Shown: positions 51,090-61,700 of the stretch, piece by piece
Position numbering within the stretch: position 1 is the first letter of the stretch
How the letters are laid out: each line of letters begins with the position of its first letter
Source of the DNA: Asterochloris sp. CNOR1
Taxonomy: Eukaryota; Chlorophyta; Trebouxiophyceae; Trebouxiales; Trebouxiaceae
NCBI GenBank assembly: GCA_963969365.1
Contig: OZ017749.1
Span: 2,294,001-2,358,000 of the forward strand
Length of the DNA: 64,000 nucleotides
Direction: 5' to 3'
Notes under the pieces: model-generated
Seen by the model: only the letters and a program-made list of their open reading frames with translations
What the model was told of the DNA's origin: nothing
The model's database searches: none
Translations under genes and position numbers: made by a program

Positions 51090-54000
51090 TCATGCATTTC
51101 GACTGCCCAGACTGCCACCTGAGAAAGTCTTTTGCAAAGGAGCAATCTCTGGGGCTTCCATGCTGCTGCGGGGGGCCTGCTCGCTGCAGCAATCAGTAGC
51201 ACTCTTGGCAATCATGATACGCTGTGATGCAACCATTGCCTTGTATGCTGAAGGCCCCGCAAACTCACATGTCTCCATCTTTGCGGTCATGAGGCAGCAG
51301 GTGAGTAGCCCTCGCTTCCCCAGTAAGTATGACGGCACGCTTGAACAACAGCGGCCCTGCTAACAAGTTCAGGGTGATGACACATACCTGCAGCAGGGTA
51401 TTCAAGCCAGGAGTCCTGCCAGGTGCAGCTGTTGGGCATCCAGCTCAAAAGGCATGCCGCCCCTTCGACAGCGCCACCACTGACACCTCACCATGAGTGT
51501 TGTAAAGTCAGCCGCCCAGTCCCCCGGAAACTTGGCCGCAGTGGTCTTGGCCAGCCCCATTGCCACTCCTGCCTGCAGCCGTCAGAGGGGCCACAGGCCT
51601 CTGGTTGTGTTCAGGTATGTTGCTCAGGCGCTGCCACACGCAACCTTCAGTTCCAGGCCTGGAGACTTGGCAGGGGCCATCATGGTGCTGATGTTCACAC
51701 CGTGTACACTAGCGCCCCTGGCTTCGGCATGTTGGTAGCGCTGGCAGCAGGGACAGAGGCCATTGCGCAATCAGCAGGTGCGAGTAACAACAGCTCGGCA
51801 TGCTTTCCGCTTTCAAGTGCTCCACAGGCTGTGAGGCGGCACAATGCGCACTGTGTGCAGCGGCTGACAGCCCCATCAGGCAGGCGCGCCAGGTGTTGCC
51901 CAGCTGACGTGGCTTGCCTGCGTGACCATGCCCATCCACAGGTGCTTGCGGGCGTCAGACGGAGCGGCCCCCAGCCAGCAGCCCAGCCAGGACCCAAGGT
52001 ATATTGCGCCCAGGCGAGCCCCAAAGATGACTGCCGCAGCCCACAGGCTGCCCACAAAGGAGGCCTGCGGTCAGGGGAATTGGTCAAAGTTTGGGGAACT
52101 GCTGCAAGAAGGGGCAGAGGGGGGCTAAGGTACCTGTGTCAGCTGCTGACATGCCACGTGCACACTACAGCAGATGCAAGCACCGCTGGCTGCTCGTGCA
52201 CCACTCCGCCCATCATCAGAACCTCTGCTGCGATACCCGTCCTGGCAAGCAAGGGCACTTGGCCCTGGCAAGAGCAGCTGTGCAAGCTACACGTGAGGCC
52301 ACAGGTGTGGGATGCAGGTCCCACAGCATAGACAAGTGTGAGGGTCGCGTTGCAGCATGGCTGGGGTCACAGAAGGGCCCTTGAGTGGTCACTGGAGGTG
52401 CCCACCAGCTTGAGGCTGGCTCCCGTGAGGCCAAAGAAGAGGAGGTAGACCAGGGGCATTAGTTGGGACAGGCTGGCTGCCAGCTCCTCCTGAATCAGGC
52501 TGCTGGATGCCTCAGCCCTGCAGGCCGAGTCCGGTGTGCTGGGCAGGGCAACAGCTGCGTCTCCCTGGCTGCTGGACGGAGCAGCTGGACGCACCAGCTC
52601 CACAGGGCACCAAGCAGTTTTCACTGAGGCTTCTCAGTGAGCTGGCTGCCAGCAACACTTGTCGCGCAGACCTGGCAGCCTGCTGCCAGGTGGGCAGACC
52701 TATGCCCCATAGCGTGCTCAGGCAGGGCTATTGCACATTCCCTTGGACCCCCAGGTCACGGCCCACCTGCGGTTGGTGGTCACGGCCCCCGCGACCACAC
52801 AGGTCAGGAGGGGCTCTGCATGGATGGCCTCGGCCAGAAAAAATATGGCGGCTGTGCACAGCAGCACCACTGCAGGCTGCACCCTGCACAGCGATGGGGT
52901 AACACAGATCAGCACCAGCTGTACACTGTAACTAGTTTGCAGCGCCCACCTTGCGGAGCTCACAGACCTCTGCAGGGGCCTGGTTAGATTGGGCACACAA
53001 GCAGTTGTGGCAAGCTGTGGCACCCTGCATCAGCTGCAACTTCATGCAACATTGTGGGAGAGTCCATGTCTGAGCAGGGCCGGGCAGGCGCAGGACCACC
53101 CAGAGGGATCTGAAACGAGAAGGGCGCTGACTCACCACTTCTGGGCGGGGCTGGGCAGGCGCTTGACTGCCGCAGGCCACCTGCGCCCCGAGGCACTGCC
53201 CCCAACTTGTAGCCCCAGCAAGATCCCTGACACTGTTCCCAGCAGCCCAGAGGACACTAGGGTGGCCAGGGGCACCAGCAGGTGGGACGCCCTGCCCCCG
53301 CCGGGCTCCTTGCGCATGACCTATGCTGCAGGACTGCCGGGGTCTGGGGCGGCCATTCATACAAAGGCGTTGCCAGTGTCTGGACGTGAATGCACAGCCA
53401 GCATGGCGCTCACGACCTGGCCAGTCAGTACAGACTGCTGAAGGCAGCGCCACAGGTGCAGTCATCAGGATGCCCAGGTTCTGTAAGCAGGCTGCACTGG
53501 TGGGCAGCCCAGAGACACTGTGTGAGGGTAGGGCCAGCAGGCTCTGGCAACCTCACAGCCGTGCGGCATGACAGGCTGCAGCTACGCAGGACACAGGACA
53601 GCAAGCTTCGCATGCATGTCTCCGCACCGTCGTACACAAGGACCCAAGGCCGAACCAGCACAGAGACTTCGGGTGGCAGGCAACGCAGGCTCCACGCTGG
53701 ACAGCTCTACGTTTACCCGCAGGCATGGATGCTTCAGACGCACAGACCCTCACCCTACAGGCAATGCCTGGATTGCCCGCAGAGCCGTTACTGGCAGTGG
53801 CACACTGGCTCACCACGCTGGCAGCCTCCAGGTTGATGGCAAAGCAGATGAAGGTGACCACGTCCTTGACCACCACCACTGCCATGACCAGAGAGCAGAA
53901 GGGGCCCCTGCCCTCAGTCTCCTTCAGCACAGCAATCTGCAGCCGTAGGCGGCAGCTCAGCAAGCTGTTGGGCTCCCTTGTCTTGGGATGGATCCAGATG

Positions 54001-55353
54001 CATCATGCAGTCCACCGCACGTAAGCAGGCGTAGAAGCACAGCCAGGCAGGCCTCTGCAGCGCGGGCAGGTGGGACTACTGGCAGGCTTCCCTCTGCTGA
54101 ACAGTAAAGGGTTGATGGGAGCTGCATCTCACCGCAGAAGCAGGTGATCGGGCAATGGCCAAGACCCCTGCCAGCGCAGCCAGGACCTCTAGCTGGGCAG
54201 CGGACAGGCCCTTGGCCATTGGCAGCAGCGGCGACAGCAGCAGCACTGTGAAGAAAACGGCCATGAAGCTGCAGATGGAAAGCCCTGTCGTGATGGACAG
54301 CACCTGCAGCCATGGGTGTGGGCAGCCGCGAGTGGGCAGCCGTACTGGCAGGGCCGGGACCTGTGCCGCTCAGAGATCAGGGGGACTGAGTGCATCACAG
54401 CTCTGTTCACCATGCAGAGCTTGCTGCCTTAGCCCCGCTTGTTTTTGCAGTACCTAGCTTCAGTAGCAGGGCAAGCAAAAGTCCAGGCCTGCCAACCTGG
54501 CCCTGGGTGCGCCTCAGCTGAGGGCCTTGGGAGCCTCATGTTCAGCATGGAGCACGTCCTGTAGTTAGCCAAGGAGGCCTGCTGCCTGGCATTGAGTGCG
54601 CCACAGCTCAGGATGCGCCGGCAGCTGACTTCCAGTGCACGTCAACATTGCCAGGGACATCGAGACACGTGATGAAGCAGCCTGCCCGAGTGCAGCGTCA
54701 CATGCAGGCTTTCGCCACCTCAGTCCTCCAAGCTGCAGCAGCACCACATTTCCTTTCTGACCTGGCGCTGAGTGCGCCGCAGCTCAGAGATGCGCAGCTC
54801 TGCCCCAGCGGCCAGCGCGATGATGCTGAGGCAGAGACCGTCCATGAACTTCACGGAGCTCAGCGCCGGCACAGTCAGCAGGCCCATCACTGAGGGCCCG
54901 CTGAGCACGCCAGCCAGCAGGTAGCCTGCAGAGCATCAGGACTAAGTGATAGTGCGTCAGAGTGCATCTCAGCCAGCGTCAGCAGGCTGATGCATGGGGC
55001 CCCTGCTGCTGCGCACTTGCCGGCAGGTAGCCTGCAGGGCACCAGCACGCCTGGGACCGAGAGAGGCAAACCAGCGGCCAAACAGCAGCTCACTGTGAGC
55101 AGGCGCACGACCATAGGCTCGGTGTGATAACCTGCCAGAACGGACACCCGGGAGCTGTGCCGGCTCATTGGATGGTGCAAGGAAGCCCCTGCGAGAGGGA
55201 CATCCTTGTCCAACATCACAACACCATCCATGCGTCTGATGTTCTCCGCTCACCTGTGATCAGGGGAGCCTTCACATGCTGGGCGCCCTTGCCCATGAAC
55301 CACCATGATGGTCCCAGCAATCCGAGGACTGCCAAGCCATAAACAGCTGCCAT
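51090..55353 (-). CDS. CPA2-family cation/proton antiporter (KEA-like)
   Basis: Membrane antiporter, probably K+/H+ exchange in a plastid or endomembrane; family inference. ATG at 55353: MAAVYGLAVLGLLGPSWWFM, first membrane segment, then HVKAPLIT joined G|GC to GYLLAGVLSGPSVMGLL (exon ~54762-54925), with FMDGLCLSIIALAAGAELRI. Later exons: ~54120-54303 (FFTVLLLSPLLPMAKGLS, EVLAALAGVLAIARSP), ~53816-53950 (AVLKETEGRGPF, MAVVVVKDVVTFICFAINLE), ~53170-53290 (LLVPLATLVSSGLLGTVSGI), ~52745-52885 (VVLLCTAAIFFLAEAIHAEP), ~52395-52510 (LMPLVYLLFFGLTGASLKLV), ~51925-52050 (FGARLGAIYLGSWLGCWLGA), ~51493-51560 (GLAKTTAAKFPGDWAADFTT), ~51276-51383 (VITLNLLAGPLLFKRAVILT) and 51090-51183 (EQAPRSSMEAPEIAPL, stop). 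The AT|C join to the last exon uses a consensus GTGAGT donor. No TrkA-N domain was seen, unlike KEA1-3. The ITGYLL..G...GP and AVLKE motifs are family hallmarks. Copies of its second exon's edges lie in both flanking introns. Confidence 0.85.
54496..54630 (-). repeat. Two decayed copies of the exon/donor edge of antiporter exon 2
   Basis: The true exon end (plus strand 54762 on: ctggcgctgagtgcgccgca) is echoed at 54583-54625 (ctggcattgagtgcgccaca) and at 54496-54526 (ctggccctgggtgcgcctca). Both lie in the intron downstream of that exon in the minus-strand reading direction. Confidence 0.75.
55012..55045 (-). repeat. Decayed copy of antiporter exon 2 start in its upstream intron
   Basis: ggcaggtagcctgcagggca at ~55018 repeats the acceptor and first codons of the true exon near 54916-54936 (agcaggtagcctgcagagca). 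Confidence 0.65.
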
Positions 55354-55715
55354 TGAGGCCCCTCTGCCCTATCTGGAGAAAATCCATGATGGACTTGAAT
55401 CGATCATGAATGCCTATGGGTGGTGCACAAAGCAAACGAGCAGAAGCGCAATGGCAGACTGGGCAGCGCTGGCCCAGGCCAAATGCAACTTGACTATGGC
55501 AGGCGGCTGTGGATCTGCCTAATTCACCCTTTCAGCTGGCAATGTCAGCAGCATCTTCCACAGTGCCCACCTTCAAACTCCAAGAAAGCCACTGTACCGC
55601 AGAGAAGCTGCAAGTCGGCACAGAATGAGCTACTGCAGAGTGGGCCACTGCAGACTGAGCTACTGCAGTTTCCTGCAGCAACAAGCCGAGCTCTTTTGAA
55701 CTGAAAGCACACAGC
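55354..55715. promoter_or_regulatory. 362-bp divergent promoter, antiporter / LIG6
   Basis: Outward-facing start codons at 55353 (minus) and 55716 (plus) bracket this interval. No exon was recognised. A short imperfect repeat of tgagctactgcagagtggg (gagctactgcag / gggccactgcagactgagctactgcag) lies at ~55625-55672, close to the LIG6 start. Confidence 0.45.
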
Positions 55716-58700
55716 ATGGCCATTCCTGCTCACAAGGTTATTCCTGGTGAGAGGGGCAGTGTTGGGTATGGTTAGAGGAGCACAAGACTCTACAGGGGGT
55801 GCACCTTTCAACTGCTCGCACTTTCAGCAGGTACTGGCTTTGTGGTAGATGGCTTCAGACATGCCCGGCAGGATGTCAAGGCATACTTCCTGTCCCATGC
55901 TCACTCAGGTCAGCCACATGATTTGGCCACAGCGTGTATTCCTGCTGACAACACAATATGCAAAACCAGTCAACAGTGTGCTGCAGATCACTACACAGGC
56001 CTGACAGAGAACTGGGACGCAGGGCTGATCTTCTGTAGTGCAGTCACCGGCCGCCTGGTGCAGTACATGCTGGGCATCAAGGCGCAGTGCATACAGGCAC
56101 TGCCCATGGACCAGCCCCAGATGCTGCATGGTGAGCTGCTGCTTCATGCACCTGCAGCCCTGCAGGCACTCCCTGCTGTGCTGTACGAGGCCTTGCAGGT
56201 GCCATGAACAGCTTGGTGCCTTGATCGTGCTCATGAGCTCTCTGGGACTCCTGTGCCGACGGCTGTGCCATGACCATCAAGCGTCCATCGTGGCTGCAGT
56301 GTGCTGGCCCATAGCTGGATCAGGTTGCCACATCTGGCTGGCTGAACGGCGCCTATCTTGGGCATAAAGAACCTCTGGAACAGTCCTTCCAAGCCCGGAA
56401 GACAACTGTATTTGCTCTGTTGGCTCTTGATAGTCAGGGCTGGTGTACACACTGTTCAAGCTGGCCACATGCAAATTAAGTCTAAAGGCATGCTCCCCTG
56501 CTGCTGCTGCAGGAGTGGAGGTAACACTGGTAGATGCCAATCACTGCCCAGGGGCAGTGCAATTCCTGTTCAAGCTGGCCACAGGAGAGACCTACATCCA
56601 CTGCGGGGACATGAGGTTTGGGCAACACCTACTGGGGGACCCCCACCTGCAGCGCTTCAGGGGCTGCACAGCCATCTTTCTGGACACGACCTACCTGAAT
56701 CCCAGGCACACCTTTCCTCCACAGGTGGGAACACCGTGGTCATGGCATGTTGAACGGTAGCATGGTCCCTGACTGGCACGCAGTGAGCTGTTTGACAGGG
56801 CTGCCCAGCCAGGCACAGTGACAGTTGCGTGAAGCCTCTCAGCGCCCGCAAGGCCCGGTGCTCATCCCCTGGCGCTGCTGCATGTTGCACTTCTTCCATG
56901 GCTGCTACACACACTGTGCTGCTGCTTCAAGCCAATGCAATGCAACTTGCGCCCACATGACCCCTGTACAGCCATCGCCTGGCAGCCAGGCTGACTGGCT
57001 TGCAGGCTACAGTCAATGCCCACCGCCCATGACCTGCTGTTGCAGGGCCCATTAGTGGCATATTGTGCAGACATGATTGCTGACCTAAGCGCTCTGTCCA
57101 ATACACTGCCCGTGGCCTGTCGCTGTAACACGAGTCTGTGCGCTGTGTGGACCACCATACTGCATCTTCTGCTGCAGCCCTCGATGAGTGCTGCTGCAGG
57201 ACGAGTCAGTGGCCTGTGTGATAGACACTGTTGCCAGTTCAACCGTCAGGGCCCTGATGCTTTAAAACCATACAAAGGCAGCGTGCAGGACGACCACTGC
57301 ATGGTGGTCCCTGCAGTCCTGGCTGACACCAGCGCTCTGGCTGAGCCAGACCACACCTGGCACTCAGCTATCAGCAGATGCGCAGCTGTGTAATCAAACC
57401 TATAGCTGAATGTTGCTGCAGGACGAGTCAGTGGCCTATGTGGCAGACACCATTGCCCGCCTGATGGCCGAGCCCACCCGCAGAGTGTACCTGATTTCGA
57501 CATACAACATTGGCAAGGAGCGCATCCTGCTGGCTGTGCACCGCCAGTGTGGCTGTAAGATCGGCGTCTCAGAAAGGAAGCTGGGGACCATGCAGTGCCT
57601 GGAGCTGCCTGGTGAGGAACCCAGCACTTCTGGTAGTTAGTACCCTTGCCGAGTGGGCATTTCCTTCCCCTCCACCCCGATCTCCCCTTCACACCACCTG
57701 AAAAGGCAGCAGCAGGCACTGCAGTGCCTGGGCCCATGCAGGAAGGCTTCCTGCGGCCGCCAGCGCCCACGCAAGCCAGGTAGTCCTGCGCTGCTGCAAT
57801 GTTGCATTCTGTGATGTCACCGTGCTATCTGCAGTGATGCCAGGCTGTGCTTGCACCCAACCCTCTGCCTGTCCATGGATAGGTCCGCTGCATCAAGCCT
57901 TTGGCACCCAACAGGTGTCTCCCTCGGCTGCACATGTTGCGATCCTGTGCGATGACACAATGATGTCGTCCCAGAGGCACCTGCAGTAGCTCCACAGCTG
58001 TGCTGTGACTACCTTGCCCTTATGTGTCCATCACCTGTGTGCCTAGCAAGCCTCTTCAAGCTTGGCAAGCCTCTTCAAGCCTTTGTCAACACCCTGCAGG
58101 TGTTGATGTCAACGAGATGTTCACCACTGACCTGGCCACCACCCCAGTCCATGTGGCGGGCATGGGGTTCATTGGTGAGCCAGGGCTGCTCAGCCTTGCA
58201 TGAGGCTGGCAGGCCAGGTGGTGTCACAGTTTTGCTCCCTCGAGTGTCATGCAGAGCAAGAAAGAGCAACGAGCGCTTCCCTCTTAGCCGGGCTGACAAG
58301 GTTTGCTGCCCTGCAGGCGACACCTGGCCCTACTTCAGGCCCAACTTTGTCAACATGGAGCAGTATGGAACTGACCATAATGCAGAGGAGGTAACTTCTG
58401 CTGATCTGCTGGCATCTGTGTGACATTTGCATCTGCACGGTGCAAAGTGCCCTGCATTGCTTGTGAGCAGCGGGAGGGACCCACAAGAGGTGGGCTCTGT
58501 ATTTGCACTGTCCTGAAACCTCCCAACTGGCTGCTGCCAGGCGCCACAGTGGTTCTGGCAGGCGAGTGGGGGCTTCACTTTCATCGCCTCCGTTCTGGGG
58601 CATTGTCCCTTATGTCAACTGGCATGGTGGTCCCTGTTGATGCCTGATATTGTCCCCAGACGCTTGCTCTTGCTCTGTTCTGGCAGCCTCCCATGGCCCC

Positions 58701-61700
58701 ATGTGTCAGCTGCTGCAGTGGCCCTGCAGGTGGTGGGCCTGGAGTTGCAGCCATCCTTTGGGACTCTGCTGTAGTAGGCTTGAACAGCTGCCACAGTGCC
58801 TCCTCCCCAGGCGGCTGGCTGTGCTTAGCTCTTCTGACACAGGTCCTCCCCTGTACCAGCTTGCAAGCAGCCCTGTAGTCCCCCCTGCCCTGCAGGTGCT
58901 TGGCTTGTTTGGCGACAGGGTGGAGGAGCTCCCTTGGAGCTCTTCTGCTGCATCTCCAGACAGCTGTCATGGGGCTTGAATGCTGAAATTCGTTTGAGGC
59001 CATCAAATCCTGCCCTGCAGGTGGTGGGCTTTGTTCCCACTGGCTGGACCTATGAGATGAAGCGGAAAACGTACCCTGTCCGATCCAAGGAGGCCTGCCA
59101 CATCCACCTGGTGCCCTACAGCGAGCACAGCTCCTACACCGAGCTGCGGGATTACGTCCGCTTCCTCAAGCCCCAGCATGTGGGAACACTCTCTCGCTTG
59201 GTTGCTCCACAGGCTCTGTGCACAGGGGATGCATGCCTGGCCATTGCACACAGACCCTACCTCCTGCACTGAGCTGCGGGACTCTGCCTACTTCTTGACA
59301 CCACCGCAGAGTGCCTTCCTTGTGCCGATGCAGCAGCAGCAGCAGCGGCCAGTCACCTGCTGCCTGTGCTTGTTGGGTGCGCCTGGCTGGGAGCAGCTTT
59401 GTGACTGCATGGATTGGCGAGCAATGATGCTGCCTGTTTTGGAGGATGGCTTCTTGATGTGTTGAGTGTTGAGACAAGTTGCAGGTCTGGCCGCTTTGCG
59501 CAGCAATGCTGCAGGAACAGGATGTGATGCCTGACAGCCAGAAGCATCGACTTGTTCTGGCCTGGTTGACAGAGTTGCGCTGCACACCATCATGTGCACA
59601 TGAGAAGCAGCCTGCACAACACCAGCTGTGGGCTCCGCAGCAGCCCCACAACATGGGGGCACAACCATTGCCAGACATGCGCCATGACCTGCAGCAGCCC
59701 TGCAGCAGACGCAAGGAGCACTGTTGCTGCGCATGCTGCATTGTGTGCTTTCCTGGGGCGCAGTCAGCGTTCAGGCAGGAGCGAGAGTGATGCTGGCATG
59801 CTGTACTGCAGGTCATCCCCACTGTGGGCGTGCATGATGACAGCAGCGGCAAGAAGAATGCTGGAATGCTGAAGCACTTCAGGAACCTCGTGAATGAGAC
59901 AGCTGCAAAGCAGCATTTTCTGCGCTCCCTGCACAAGTCTGGCAGCACAGGCAGTGGGCAGCTTCAGGCTGCTGCGGAGGAGGCTGTCGCTCAGGCAGAG
60001 GAGGAGCCAGCTGCAGGTAAAGGAAAAAGGGGCGGTATGAGCCAACCTGATGCAGCACTCCAATAAGCGGAAGGGGTGCTCAGCTGGACTTGCTGACTCT
60101 ACTGCACACATGCAGTTTGCCCCAACAGGGTGCGGCCGCATGATGGTTCAGGCGCCCTTTGCAAAGGCATGCGCTCTGCGCCACCACACGCACACGGGAC
60201 GTGTCCAACAATCTGCAGGTGCAACCTTCACTGGCCACATTATCAAGGGGTCTCGGACACAGTGCTTTCTCCCTGTGCAGATGCACCTCGTGGTGCTGAA
60301 CCCTCAGAGGATGGCCCAGCGCCTGTGCCAGCAGCAGGGGCTGCCTCTCCTGGACACGACAACACTAAACAAGCCGAGGAGGCTTCGCCAAGTTTCCAGT
60401 CCAGGCCTCTGCCTGAGCTTGCTGCTGTGCCAGGCAGCAGTGCACAGCCAGCTGGCGGCAAGCCGGCGCTGCTGGCTATGCCTGCACCTGTGCCTGCTGC
60501 TGTGGCGGCCAGCAGTGCAGCGCTGTCCGGCAGCAAGCGCAAGAGGGGCAGCCCTGAAGTTGACTTGGGGGCTGGAGGCGGTCTGAGGCCTCAGGAGGAG
60601 GCAACGGGCGCCAGCCACGCGCTGGATGCAACCAGCCTGCCAGTGTCACAAGCTGGCGAGCCTGGTGCAGTCTCACTCTCCGCACCCCTCGCCCAGCTGC
60701 TGGCAGTGGTGGGGCCAGAGGCGTCCACCGGGCAGGCACAGGGGCTGCTGGCCAGAGCAGGAGGCGATGTTGGCAGGGCTCTCAACATGTGGCTGGATGC
60801 CAGCAAGGACCCTCAGGCATCCACCACCGCGGACAGGCCCAGCCAGCAGCAACAGGGTCACCAGCAGCAGGGTCCTGAGCCCTTGAAGGCTACCAGCAGT
60901 GGAGGCAGGGCCAGCCAAGGACAGCAGGGCCTGCAGCAGCAGCCTGCCAGCAGGCAGAAGAGCAAGCCTCTGGACCGGGTGGCAAAGCCAGGGCCTGGGC
61001 GCAAACGAAATGTCGGCGCTGCCAAGGGCAGCAGCAAATCCCTGTCCCAGGAGGCCAAGGCTGCTGCAGAGGGGCCCAAGCAGTGCAGCATCACCACGTT
61101 CTTTGCTAGCCGCTGCGCAATTGGCCAGGTGGCTGGCACCACCAGCTGCACCGTAGCGGCTGGGGCGTTGCCCACAGCAGGCGCTGCCCTGCACGGAGCC
61201 AGCACTGCTGAGAGCACGGCTGTCTCAGTGGCTGGCGCTGCTGCTGCCAACGGGGCAGCAGACGCGACAGGGGCTACGGTCAGTGCTGCCTCACACAAAG
61301 GCAGCAGCGCCGACACTGCTCCAATGGAAGTGGAGCAGGAGGACAGCGTCGTCCATCTGGACACCAGCAGCCCCTGTGAAGTTGAGGCGCAGCAGGCGCA
61401 GCAGCAGCTTATTGATGAGGTAGCCACTGCGCCCAGCCAGCGGCCCGTTGAAGCTTCAGCACCTGCTGCGCCAGGCAACATGCAGTTGCCCACAGATTCT
61501 GTTGCCCTACCAAGCAGGCCTGAGCTTGAGGAACAGGGGCAGCAGCCAGTGCTGCACCCCATGTTTCAGCCGCGCCAGCGCAAGAGGCCTGCCAGCAGCA
61601 GCCAGTGTCCTGCTGTTGCTGGGCAGCCAACCCCAGAGGGCAAGCGCCAGAGTCCTGCTGTGACTCCCAGCAGCAGCCAGAAGGCTGAAATGGCTGCTGC

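Noticed and set aside
50897-51199. Cys-rich plus-strand ORF (MPSKAYSTLAGDK...)
   Set aside because: It overlaps the last exon of the minus-strand antiporter, has no recognised domain and no flanking splice-consistent exons. It is more likely 3' UTR/antisense sequence.
51265-51267. Antiporter stop directly after KDGDM at 51265
   Set aside because: A consensus GTGAGT donor overlaps this stop, and splicing to 51183 gives a sensible C-terminus ending at 51090, so the longer model is preferred, though not certain.
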